NCBI GenBank assembly: GCA_900542905.1
Contig: UQPF01000007.1
Location: 53,359 to 117,358, forward strand
Length of the DNA: 64,000 bases
DNA from: an uncultured Collinsella sp.
GTDB taxonomy: Bacteria; Actinomycetota; Coriobacteriia; Coriobacteriales; Coriobacteriaceae
Direction of reading: 5' to 3'
This document shows positions 40,119-48,616 of the stretch, piece after piece (within the stretch, counting starts at the first letter, position 1; each line of letters begins with the position of its first letter). The position numbers and the translations under genes are program-made. The notes under the pieces are model-generated. The model made no database searches, was not told the origin of the DNA, and saw only the letters and a list, made by a program, of their open reading frames with translations.

Positions 40119-42440
40119 CTATCTAATCAATTGTAGTATATCTGCTTTCATGCAATTATCAACCAACTTGTTTAATTGCTCCTCGTTTGCCGATAGTCCC
40201 TCTTTTTTCAAAATGTCACGCACCTCGTTCTTAGTAATCGGCTTTTCAAACAACGAAAGCAAAGCGAACGAAAAATCATTAACCGCACACATTCTATGGG
40301 TGGCACAACTCAGCAGTACTCTTAACCCCTCTTTTGAGCGTCCGACTTCTTTAACAAACGAACTTTTAACCAATTGAAAACCATTATCGTGCATTACATA
40401 ATCGGCATCGATATTTGTATTCAGCAATCCATAATGCAACAGTTCTTCTATCGCCCTTGTCAGCTCGAGGTCGCCCTGATCAAGAATAAGAGAAATGCTA
40501 CAATCGGCCTCCAATAAACGGGCCAACTTAAGGTATACCAACTGGGAAACAGCATAGACATGATGGTATTCAGAATTATAGAAGTAGGCAAATGGCTCAA
40601 CGAGCACGACAGAGGTCTTGGAATCCAGCCAGATTCGATCAGCTGGATTTAGACTAGTTAGCCGTCGCTTTACTTTGGTCAAATGCCCCTTATACCTGAC
40701 AGCGTGAATAGAATCTAGGATCCAGGTCACCTCTGAAATATGAAGCCGCTGGGGCAAGTCAATTGTGTCGCTACCGTTTATGACCTCTTGCATATAAAAA
40801 TCAATATGATGCTCATCAGATAAAGATTTTGCTTCATTTAAAGTTAAACCAGTGCCTGAAACATAATCCACTTCGAGGCGCAAATCCTCATATTGGGACT
40901 TCGGCATTACAGAGACACCATACTTATCGGGATGATTCCAAACATCCGACCCCATAACGAGACCAAAATTCGTAAATCCTCTCGTGGAATATGGAACACC
41001 ACATACCTGTTTTGAATAATTCAAAACATTCTCTGTATAAGCTAAGGTGTTCAGAGCCTCTTCTTTAGTTTCGGTCGGAAAGCCAATCATAAAAAATAGA
41101 TGAACAGGAATACCCGCATTGAGACAATCATGGATATTGCGATCAATCCAATCAACTCTCGTGTTCTTCTTCATTAGATCAAGAACTCTTTGGTTGTATG
41201 ACTCGAGGCCAAACTGAATCTGCCTACATCCACTTTGGTATATCTTGTTAAAAACGTCTGTACTTAGGGTTGGAGAGAACCTCGTTTCTCCATGCCAGAA
41301 AAACGTTTTTCCCGATGCGTTTATTTCATCCGCGAGTTGCTCCATTCTTTTGCCTTCGAATGTTTCATCCACAAAAGAGAAAACTCTCGTGCCGTATTTT
41401 TCATTTAACCGACACATTATTTCAAATACTCTCGATATAGGCATCTTTCGGTAACAACCACCGGTAGCACCGGGAATGGTGCAGAAGGCGCAATGATTAA
41501 AACACTGCCTAGAGGAATAAACCGGCAATATTAACTCAGGCATGAAGTATTTAGAAAGGGCGAAGCCATCGAAATCGGGAACTGTATCGTTGATAAATGT
41601 TTGCTCAATCCGATGGTTTTTATATATCTTTCCACCTTTAGCATGGCAAAGGTTTGGAACACAGTCGAGATTGTCATCACCAGAGTCAAGAGCCTCAAGA
41701 AGACGTGCAAGCGGCTCTTCGCCGTCATACATCATTATCGAATCAATGTATTCAAAAAAGGGATGCCATTCTTTCATGCAGTCATCTGCTAAACGAGTAA
41801 TGTAATTGCCGCCCAATGAGACGTGTTTAACAGATGGACATTCTTCTTTAATCAGTTTCGCTAACGTAACTGCAGAAATCAATTGGAAACAGCCGCTCAC
41901 CGAAATCCCAATAAACTCGATTTTTTCCCTCTGAATACGCTTAAGAAAGGCAGTTTCATAGAAGGAAATAAACGGATTATGCAAGGTATCCGCAAGCGAT
42001 TTCATTATTTCTGGTGTCGAATAATAATCATAGGGCAGATCTATGGAGTTGAACGTGTATTTAACTCCATATGAGACGTGATTTATGATATAGAGTGCAT
42101 TTCTAAAAATGTTTTCAGCATATTGTCTTTCTTTTAGATTAAAGTATCTCTTCGATCTGAAAATATCTTTTGCCTCGTCAACATTAAGTGCCGACTTTTG
42201 TATCAACTCGATTGTTAATTGAACATTCGAACTAAACGAATCCTTTGATTCCCGATACCTTTTACAGCACTCTTCGACATGTCTAAAAGATAGGAGGTCA
42301 TCGTAAAATTCCACGTTTAAGTCAACAATGTCAACTTTGTATTGTTCAACCTCTCGAAGATATGACTTCAAAACAGGCAAGGCAAGATACGGCCCCACTG
42401 GACTCCATCCTGGGGGAAATACTAAAAGCGTTTTAGGCAT
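40119..42440 (-). CDS. Cobalamin-binding-type radical SAM enzyme
   Basis: A 773-residue protein. Residues 1-250 form a B12-binding-like domain (TLLVFPPGWSPVGPYLALPVLKSYLRE, then IGISVSGCFQLISAVTLAKLI and HVSLGGNYIT). The radical SAM domain starts at about 305 with the [4Fe-4S] motif CFNHCAFC (Cys 313, 317, 320), then FSFVDETFEG and FMIGFPTETKEEA. The last 200 residues include a helical region ending in NDFSFALLSLFEKPITKNEVRDI, which could be a winged-helix peptide-binding (PqqD/RRE-like) domain. It would use SAM radicals, perhaps with cobalamin for C-methylation, on the peptide encoded next. The gene is AT-rich and uses codons unlike its neighbours, indicating transfer. Confidence 0.88.
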   Translation of the reverse strand: MPKTLLVFPPGWSPVGPYLALPVLKSYLREVEQYKVDIVDLNVEFYDDLLSFRHVEECCKRYRESKDSFSSNVQLTIELIQKSALNVDEAKDIFRSKRYFNLKERQYAENIFRNALYIINHVSYGVKYTFNSIDLPYDYYSTPEIMKSLADTLHNPFISFYETAFLKRIQREKIEFIGISVSGCFQLISAVTLAKLIKEECPSVKHVSLGGNYITRLADDCMKEWHPFFEYIDSIMMYDGEEPLARLLEALDSGDDNLDCVPNLCHAKGGKIYKNHRIEQTFINDTVPDFDGFALSKYFMPELILPVYSSRQCFNHCAFCTIPGATGGCYRKMPISRVFEIMCRLNEKYGTRVFSFVDETFEGKRMEQLADEINASGKTFFWHGETRFSPTLSTDVFNKIYQSGCRQIQFGLESYNQRVLDLMKKNTRVDWIDRNIHDCLNAGIPVHLFFMIGFPTETKEEALNTLAYTENVLNYSKQVCGVPYSTRGFTNFGLVMGSDVWNHPDKYGVSVMPKSQYEDLRLEVDYVSGTGLTLNEAKSLSDEHHIDFYMQEVINGSDTIDLPQRLHISEVTWILDSIHAVRYKGHLTKVKRRLTSLNPADRIWLDSKTSVVLVEPFAYFYNSEYHHVYAVSQLVYLKLARLLEADCSISLILDQGDLELTRAIEELLHYGLLNTNIDADYVMHDNGFQLVKSSFVKEVGRSKEGLRVLLSCATHRMCAVNDFSFALLSLFEKPITKNEVRDILKKEGLSANEEQLNKLVDNCMKADILQLIR

Positions 42441-42447
42441 ATCAACG

Positions 42448-43632
42448 TCACATCTTTCGCAAATAATTCAATTGAAACACAACTACCATCATAATTGAAA
42501 ATACACCAAGTCCTGTAACGAGAATTGAGAACATCGCGATGCTCGTGAACAGCGAAACAAGAAGTGTTGAAATAACAACAGCAACCGATTGCAAAGACTC
42601 CCTAATTGAAAACAGGCTTATCGATTCAGATCCGTCTCTCGCCAAATCCTGCAGCGATGTTATGAGAAGCACATCTTGAATGGCGTTTCCGGCACCGACG
42701 ATAAAAAGGAAAATAAACGATATCCCAGACGCATAGCGATAGCCAAACGCCAGATATGCACCGAGCGCAAGATACGTCACAAAACAATATGATTTAACGC
42801 AATCGGAACCACTGATTAAACGACCATATATTGTATTTCCGAACAACAGTCCGATTGTAAGACTACTCTGAAGGAATCCGTATTGTATCGATGACGAGTC
42901 AAATTGCAATTGCGCTATAGCTGGCAAAAGAGAATTCAGAGAGCCGAATGCCACGCCACTAGAAATATCGATTAATAGGAAACCAATTGCCAAGTGCTTC
43001 GCGCTAAGATCACTAAATGCAGTCCTGTTTTTTTCATTTTTGCTTATTCCCTCTTTATCATTAACCTCGATAAACGACGGAACATCTCGCAGCAACCAGA
43101 ACGACGCGGCAAAAGAAAGCGCGTCTAATGCAAGAACAGCCTCCGCCCCAAATTGAGCGACAACAAAACCGCCGGCAACTGGCCCCAGAACCATCATCAA
43201 ATTCTGCAGGAACCCAAACGAATTATTAATTACGTCGCGATTGATACTATTCGTATTGGCTCTTAACAACGAGTAAAAGCAGGGCATTTCTACCGTTCGG
43301 CAAAGCGATACCGCGCACGTAATAGCAAACATACTCCATTTACTATCAACAAAAATATAGCAAACGAATAATCCCGCGCGAATTAAGTCTGCCAATCTCA
43401 TGGCCTGCAGTGTCCCGATACCCATCTTCTGAGGCAGCTGCGCGAGCGCAACTGAAAACAGAGAGGGGGCAAATCTGCAGCAGACCATCAAAGCAGTTGC
43501 AGAAACATCGTGAGTTACCTCGTAAATCAGCATTGGCAAAGCAATATTCGCACACCAATTGCCTATTTCGCTTATCCCTCTAGCAATATATAGGACCCGA
43601 ACCGGACGGCTAGCTCTCAATACCGTGAACAT
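42448..43632 (-). CDS. MFS transporter of the radical-SAM operon
   Basis: A 394-residue, twelve-helix protein of the MFS_3 type (macrolide or enterobactin exporter-like): PVRVLYIARGISEIGNWCANIALPML in helix 1 and RFAPSLFSVALAQLPQKMGI at the helix 2-3 loop. It overlaps the DUF2087-like gene upstream by 23 bp and ends 7 bp before the radical SAM start, so it belongs to the operon. It probably exports the modified peptide or gives self-protection. GTG at 43635 is an alternative start. AT-rich like its partners. Confidence 0.85.
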   Translation of the reverse strand: MFTVLRASRPVRVLYIARGISEIGNWCANIALPMLIYEVTHDVSATALMVCCRFAPSLFSVALAQLPQKMGIGTLQAMRLADLIRAGLFVCYIFVDSKWSMFAITCAVSLCRTVEMPCFYSLLRANTNSINRDVINNSFGFLQNLMMVLGPVAGGFVVAQFGAEAVLALDALSFAASFWLLRDVPSFIEVNDKEGISKNEKNRTAFSDLSAKHLAIGFLLIDISSGVAFGSLNSLLPAIAQLQFDSSSIQYGFLQSSLTIGLLFGNTIYGRLISGSDCVKSYCFVTYLALGAYLAFGYRYASGISFIFLFIVGAGNAIQDVLLITSLQDLARDGSESISLFSIRESLQSVAVVISTLLVSLFTSIAMFSILVTGLGVFSIMMVVVFQLNYLRKM

Positions 43633-43891
43633 CACGATTAACCTCGTATTTCAGGCCTCGTTCATCCCTTAATAGGAATCCATAATCAACCAAGTACCGC
43701 CTCAACACGGCATAATCAGGATAGAGCTGTGACAGCACACGATTAACCTGAAGCTCCGTATAACTTGTATTTGATTCAAAGAAAGAGACGGCCCATAGCA
43801 GCATGATTCTTTTATAGCTTTCCTTTTTTGGAATTGAAACCAGCTCGCCATTCTTGAGAAATCGTTTTTTAAAGTCTATTAGCTCATCCAT
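43610..43891 (-). CDS. DUF2087-like small protein
   Basis: A 93-residue protein. FLKNGELVSIPKKESYKRIMLLWAVSFFESNTSYTELQVNRVL then YPDYAVLRRYLVDYGFLLRDERG follows the pattern of DUF2087, a small domain found alone or attached to ArsR-type regulators. It is the first gene of the radical-SAM operon with GGAGG 6 bases before its ATG, and it overlaps the MFS gene. It may act as the operon's regulator or as an accessory peptide-binding protein; neither is established. Confidence 0.78.
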   Translation of the reverse strand: MDELIDFKKRFLKNGELVSIPKKESYKRIMLLWAVSFFESNTSYTELQVNRVLSQLYPDYAVLRRYLVDYGFLLRDERGLKYEVNRDVHGIES

Positions 43892-43991
43892 TCACATCCT
43901 CCATTTCATACGCATCTAATACTGAAAATGCATACGCTTTAGGTCATCGCATTCAGCTTCTTTATTCGAACTAAACTCGAACTAATCTAAA

Positions 43992-44249
43992 TTATTTGCT
44001 CAGACACTCTTCGAAAGCTCGTTTTTCACTCTGAGTAAAATGCCCTTCCCAGTCAGTCCACGAACAGGAAGGTAACTCACAGCGAGCGGAGTCGAAACCC
44101 TCTGCCGTCGGTCGTTCAAAATGCACGATAACCTTTTCGGTATCGCCATCTGTAATCAGGTCAGAATGAACGACCTCGGTACCATCTTCGAATGTCATAT
44201 ACGGGTACATCACGTAAACCACCTCGCAATCGTAAGTCCAGTTTAGCAT
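43992..44249 (-). CDS. Hypothetical protein, 85 residues
   Basis: A small acidic frame with an ordinary globular composition (FEDGTEVVHSDLI, VIVHFERPTAEGFDSARCELP, then SWTDWEGHFTQSEKRAFEECL). I do not recognise a family. The ribosome site is weak. It lies on the same strand 100 bp upstream of the radical-SAM operon, separated by an AT-rich gap that should hold that operon's promoter (two direct copies of TCGAACTAA near 43969-43988). Its base composition is nearer the host than the operon. Confidence 0.55.
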   Translation of the reverse strand: MLNWTYDCEVVYVMYPYMTFEDGTEVVHSDLITDGDTEKVIVHFERPTAEGFDSARCELPSCSWTDWEGHFTQSEKRAFEECLSK

Positions 44250-44386
44250 CAAGCTATTTCGCCAAAGACAGCAAGCCCACCCTTGATGAGTTGATGGTAT
44301 CTGTTAAATGACACGTACGATTCACATCTGGTGGGTACCCTGATGGCTACACGAAACGAAGCAGATTTACATCGGGAGGACCCCGT

Positions 44387-45340
44387 ATGACGACCAAGTA
44401 CACCGATGCGCCGCGTACGCGCGTCATGACGCCGGCATCGCTCAATAACGGCGTGCACGAGAACCATTCCATCGGACAGACCATGGCCATCGCGCCCAAA
44501 AAGGGCCTGTTTGACGACATTTCCATTCCCCAGATCATCGCCGGCGCCGCAGCTGCCGCCACGAGCGTGGCGCTTGCTTCAAAGATCGGCATTGCCGGCT
44601 CGGTGATTGGTGCCGCTGTGAGCTCAGTCATCACTGTTGTGTCCTCGCAGGTCTATCGCCACTTTATCTCTGCCAGCGCCGAAGCAATCAAGGGCACGCA
44701 TGCCGCTGTCGACTACCCTACCGGCGCCTACGAGCCCGTTGAGCCCAATGTCGAGGAGCACCTAGGTGGCGCCGCAACCACGCAGGAGATGCGCCAGGTT
44801 GCGGGACGCGCGACCACGGCGCGCGTCGCTCCCAACAGCCTGCGCGCCAAGGCGGCAGCAGAGCGCAGCCAGACGCAAAAGAAGGTCATCGTCTTCTCGA
44901 TCGCCATCGCCATCGTCGCGATCATCGCCTGCGCCGGCGCCATCCTTATCACCACAGCCGGTGAGGGTCTGGGCGAGCGTCCCGAGCCAATCCTGTCGTC
45001 GCGCACGACCGAGAGCGATGCAAATGGCAACACCCAGTCGCAGGATCAGCAGGCACAGACGGACGATACGCAAGACAGTTCTACCTCTGCCAATTCGTCC
45101 TCGAACACCCAAAACCAATCGCAGGGCGTCGATTCCTCTGCGAACAACAGCGGCACGCAATCCGGCACGACTGACTCAAGCCAAACGACTGACGGCTCTC
45201 AACCGAACACGGGCGACCAGGCGAATGGCAATACACCGAGTACGGGATCTACCGACAACAGCAACACCAACAGCTCGAGCGGAACCGCGTCCGGCACGGC
45301 ATCTGACAGTTCAAGCCAAGGCACGACATCGGGCAACTAG
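44387..45340 (+). CDS. Membrane protein with Ser/Thr/Asn-rich outer tail
   Basis: A 317-residue protein with GGGAGGA before the ATG. The N-terminal part has a Gly/Ala-rich hydrophobic stretch (IPQIIAGAAAAATSVALASKIG then SVIGAAVSSVITVVSSQVY). One strong transmembrane helix (VIVFSIAIAIVAIIACAGAIL) lies at about residue 170. After it, 120 residues are nearly all Ser, Thr, Asn, Gln, Gly and Asp, a low-complexity surface tail likely to be flexible or glycosylated. No enzymatic domain is seen. Unknown function. Confidence 0.75.
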   Translation: MTTKYTDAPRTRVMTPASLNNGVHENHSIGQTMAIAPKKGLFDDISIPQIIAGAAAAATSVALASKIGIAGSVIGAAVSSVITVVSSQVYRHFISASAEAIKGTHAAVDYPTGAYEPVEPNVEEHLGGAATTQEMRQVAGRATTARVAPNSLRAKAAAERSQTQKKVIVFSIAIAIVAIIACAGAILITTAGEGLGERPEPILSSRTTESDANGNTQSQDQQAQTDDTQDSSTSANSSSNTQNQSQGVDSSANNSGTQSGTTDSSQTTDGSQPNTGDQANGNTPSTGSTDNSNTNSSSGTASGTASDSSSQGTTSGN

Positions 45341-45476
45341 GCACTGCATCCCCAGATAGGCAACCTGTACAACGGGCGCGAATCGACAGCGGTTCGCGCC
45401 CGTTTGCCTTGGGCGCCGTCATGGCGAGCGCCATGCGATGGTAAGATGCTTTACATGTGTAAAGAGGAGATTTGCC

Positions 45477-46784
45477 ATGAGCAAGACAATAGTTAGGCCC
45501 ATGCTTTCGCTGGGCAACCACATCTATCTGTATCGCCTGCTGCGCGATGCGATTGGGTGTGGCAAGCAAACGTTTATGACGCAGGTCGAAGAGGCTCTCG
45601 CCGTTGGCGACATGACTGCTTATGACCTGGGCTTCGAGTCCACGCGCGAGTTGCTCGAGGAACTCGACGACTGCATTAAGCTGACTGTCTTTAAGGGCGG
45701 TCGCCTGTATGCCACGGTCATCGCCAACGAGGCATGGGATGCCGCACTTGCCAAGGGCGAGGACAAGCCCAAGGCTGCCAAGGGAGCCAAGCAGTCCTAT
45801 AAAAAGAAAAAGCGCGGCGAGAAGGACCTCAAGGCTGTACGCCCCAAGCACGTTAAGCGTCCCGAACCAGAAGCCGCGGTTGAAGCTGTGCCGGAGCCCG
45901 AGCCCGAGACAGAGATCGAAGTCGCTATTGAGGTGGCAGCAGAAGCCGAAACCGAAATCGCCGCCATGACCGATCCCGAAGTCATGTCAGAACAGGAAGC
46001 CGCTGCGGAGCTCAACGAGGCTCCCAAGTCGACAACCGAAGAAGCCGCTGACCAATCCGAGACGCCTGCGTTCCAAAACAGCGATGTCTTTGGCGACGAG
46101 GCCGAGGACAATCAACCCGACGAGTCCGCCGATCAAGACGCTACCGAGTCGACGCCGGAACCCGAGACGCCGCAGCCTGCCATCTCGCTTACGGTCGTCT
46201 ATGACCCCGAGAACGCCAAAGCTGGCATCACCACCATGGCATCCACGCCCATCGAGGCAAAGTCGAGCGTCGAGAATGAGAACGCGACGCAGGTTGAGGT
46301 TGAAACCGCAGTTGCAGACGCACCCGTCACCGTGAAGCCCGCAGATTCCGAGATCAAGCCGAAAGTAACGCCGGAGCCCGCACCCGTCATCGAATCCATG
46401 CCCGCCGCCGCTTGCGACCAAATACCCGCATCCGCACCGGCTTCGGTACCCGCAGCGGCCCCAGCCCCCGCACCTGCAGCGCCCGCCATCCCCAAGGACT
46501 TCCCCGTCGATTTCGCAACCGAGGTCTTCTGCCCCGGCCCGCTTCTGCACCAGTTGTCGACCTATCTCCCCTACGGCGCCGACACGCTCGGCATCGTCGG
46601 CGAGTACTACTGGATCGCCCGCGAGCGCGGTACCATCGAGGCCGCGCGAAACCGCGCAAGCTTCCCCCTGCGCTACACGCAGGCCGGCGAGCGCCACGAA
46701 GTCACCGTGCGCATCCGCCGCAACACCACCGGCGGTCTCGGAGCCACCTGGGCCATCGACAAGGTCGAAGCCCCGGTCGAGTAA
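45477..46784 (+). CDS. Acidic low-complexity protein with small globular ends
   Basis: A 435-residue cytosolic protein. The N-terminal 85 residues (SLGNHIYLYRLLRDAIG, DLGFESTRELLEELDDCIKLTVFKGGRLYATVI) look like a small winged-helix, possibly OST-HTH/LOTUS-like. A basic patch (KKKKRGEKDLKAVRPKHVKR) and a 240-residue Glu/Pro/Ala/Thr-rich region follow. The last 80 residues (LLHQLSTYLPYGADTLGIVGEYYWIAR) form a second domain. The basic linker suggests nucleic-acid binding. GAGGAG precedes the ATG at 45477. Family not recognised with confidence. Confidence 0.7.
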   Translation: MSKTIVRPMLSLGNHIYLYRLLRDAIGCGKQTFMTQVEEALAVGDMTAYDLGFESTRELLEELDDCIKLTVFKGGRLYATVIANEAWDAALAKGEDKPKAAKGAKQSYKKKKRGEKDLKAVRPKHVKRPEPEAAVEAVPEPEPETEIEVAIEVAAEAETEIAAMTDPEVMSEQEAAAELNEAPKSTTEEAADQSETPAFQNSDVFGDEAEDNQPDESADQDATESTPEPETPQPAISLTVVYDPENAKAGITTMASTPIEAKSSVENENATQVEVETAVADAPVTVKPADSEIKPKVTPEPAPVIESMPAAACDQIPASAPASVPAAAPAPAPAAPAIPKDFPVDFATEVFCPGPLLHQLSTYLPYGADTLGIVGEYYWIARERGTIEAARNRASFPLRYTQAGERHEVTVRIRRNTTGGLGATWAIDKVEAPVE

Positions 46785-46785
46785 A

Positions 46786-46825
46786 AAACGGCCTCGGATA
46801 GCCAATTGACCATCCGAGGCCGTTT
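46786..46825. terminator. Bidirectional terminator
   Basis: A perfect 14-bp stem (AAACGGCCTCGGAT / ATCCGAGGCCGTTT) between convergent genes. Confidence 0.9.
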
Positions 46826-46838
46826 GAATTCAGGCCTT

Positions 46839-47231
46839 TTAGTTGTCATCGGCGCATATAGACACCAGAGAAGCAAGCTCATCCTCAAGTTGCGGAGCAA
46901 AGTATCTAATAGAAACCTGCGCTCCAGTCGGTATCGACTCAATCATATTCGCAGCATTATCTGAAACTCGGTACGATGCAGTTTCACCTGTCTTCAAATC
47001 CTCTATTGAGCAGACAGCGTCTTCAGCATCAATCGACCTAAGCACGCCTTTTCCTTGTAACATCACATCGGCATGCCCGCCAGCTATTTCTAATGAACCT
47101 GAGTCTGTCGCAGTCACTTCTCCGGAACCTCCGCGCGAGATCTCTTCCTTTGTTGAACAGCCCACCAATGAAGCCATCAGCACCAAAGACAGAGCTAGAC
47201 GAATCGCCCTACTTCGAAAAAGTCGTTCCAT
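46839..47231 (-). CDS. Small lipoprotein
   Basis: About 130 residues. A basic start (MERLFRSRAIR), a hydrophobic segment and the lipobox LVGC give a lipoprotein signal. The mature part has IAGGHADVMLQGKGVL and VSIRYFAPQLEDELASLV, a small beta-rich domain I do not recognise. The gene overlaps the end of the Tat-exported C39-like gene, so the two are co-transcribed and may work together on the cell surface. The start is uncertain among three nearby ATGs; none has a strong ribosome site. Confidence 0.65.
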   Translation of the reverse strand: MERLFRSRAIRLALSLVLMASLVGCSTKEEISRGGSGEVTATDSGSLEIAGGHADVMLQGKGVLRSIDAEDAVCSIEDLKTGETASYRVSDNAANMIESIPTGAQVSIRYFAPQLEDELASLVSICADDN

Positions 47232-48336
47232 AAGTCCACGCATAATAGCTCTGATCATACTTCAGGAAGGATAAAGATGAATTCCAGCCGTCCGCTATGC
47301 CAATCATCTGCCTTGTCTCTCCAGTTTTCTTACCAGTAAGTGTGGCGTAAGCCTCCGCTGTTACAGAATGGGCTGATCCGTTGTACAAACTCGCATGTAA
47401 AACATTCGGTCTATTAGAGTTAATCTCATTTTGAATGCTCGCGATAGCCGGAGAGGAGACAGTGCGGGCGATAAGAGTACTTCCTCTGCTTGCGCAGTAA
47501 TTTGTAAACCCCGTTGCACAGGTTGATATCGGCGTTCCGCCCAAAACAACGCCGGGAACAGTCTGTTCTTCATCGGAAAGAGCATGGGTATTGGTGTAAT
47601 TCCATATCTGCATATATTGCGAAGGGTCGCTATATAAATTGGCAATGCCATACAGTTCCGCAACGTTCGAAAAAGCTGTCACCATACAAGCATAGTGGGC
47701 AGTAAGCCTCTTAATCTCGCTTTCATCATATGACATAAACTGAGAAATGGAACGAAATCCAGATACTGTGTAATCCTGCATTTGAGTTGCGTAAATAACG
47801 ACATCGTTCCAGCTTGAAGGTTTATTCGATAAAACGACAGGCCGTCCTTCTATGGAAACAGCCGGGATTGTTCTTCCGCAATTTGTTGTTATTGAACCGT
47901 CCAAAGATTGCACACCGAATTCGAATGGATTGATCATTACGACTGGGTTATTGAAAGAATAAGACTCAACACCAAGATCTCCTCCCCGATCCATAGGGCT
48001 AACTAAGCCGTCTCCAAAACGATATCCCGTAAGTATTTCATCATCTGAAGCATCTAAAACCAAATAGCCCGCGGCTCTATTGAATGTCACAACCGGAACA
48101 ATGTAGCCAAGCGGGGACCCATCAACGTCTACAAAAGGAATAGGGTCAGAAGGCGTATACGAAGAGCCGAGGAGTCCCTTTATATATTTATCGGCAAGCT
48201 CTTGCGCAATTTCTGAAGTAAATTGTATCTGCTCACCATCAATATTGCCCGTCGAAGCAAAAACCTCTTTCGGACGTGCGGCTAAGGCGACAATTGAAGA
48301 CGCGACAAGTTGCAGAAAACGACGACGCGAAAGCAT
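47209..48336 (-). CDS. Tat-exported C39-like/papain-fold protein
   Basis: A 375-residue exported protein. MLSRRRFLQLVASSIVALAA is a twin-arginine signal. A prodomain-like region (ADKYIKGLL, VVTFNRAAGYLVLDASDDEIL) resembles the propeptide of C10/C39 cysteine peptidases. HYACMVTAFSNVAELYG (about residue 217) would hold the active Cys and GSAHSVTAEAYAT the His. The domain may bind rather than cut peptides. The gene is visibly AT-richer than the housekeeping genes and overlaps a lipoprotein gene. The substrate is unknown. Confidence 0.7.
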   Translation of the reverse strand: MLSRRRFLQLVASSIVALAARPKEVFASTGNIDGEQIQFTSEIAQELADKYIKGLLGSSYTPSDPIPFVDVDGSPLGYIVPVVTFNRAAGYLVLDASDDEILTGYRFGDGLVSPMDRGGDLGVESYSFNNPVVMINPFEFGVQSLDGSITTNCGRTIPAVSIEGRPVVLSNKPSSWNDVVIYATQMQDYTVSGFRSISQFMSYDESEIKRLTAHYACMVTAFSNVAELYGIANLYSDPSQYMQIWNYTNTHALSDEEQTVPGVVLGGTPISTCATGFTNYCASRGSTLIARTVSSPAIASIQNEINSNRPNVLHASLYNGSAHSVTAEAYATLTGKKTGETRQMIGIADGWNSSLSFLKYDQSYYAWTYGTTFSK

Positions 48337-48578
48337 ATGTTCTTCTTTCTAGAGGAGCGACTTATAAGATACTCCTATTCTATAACCTTTTTTGTAACGT
48401 TACAGCACTGGTTATATTTCAATTCGATTTGCTTATGTCCTTGTAACCCAATACATCTTTACGTTTTAAACGGAATTAGAAAATCACTCATAGCAAAAAC
48501 GGGCTTTAATCCCAAAGAGATGACTTTGATTATGAATCAAACCAGCAGCCAGGGCATAGCTGCAGTGCAATTGCTACA

Positions 48579-48608
48579 AGAAAGGCCGCCCTTGCTGGCG
48601 GCCTTTCT
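48579..48608 (-). terminator. Terminator of ettA
   Basis: A perfect 12-bp stem (AGAAAGGCCGCC / GGCGGCCTTTCT), 8 bp after the ettA stop. The rest of the 48337-48616 gap is AT-rich, shows no gene and presumably holds the promoter of the C39-like gene near 48360-48420. Confidence 0.85.
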
Positions 48609-48616
48609 ACTTGCTA

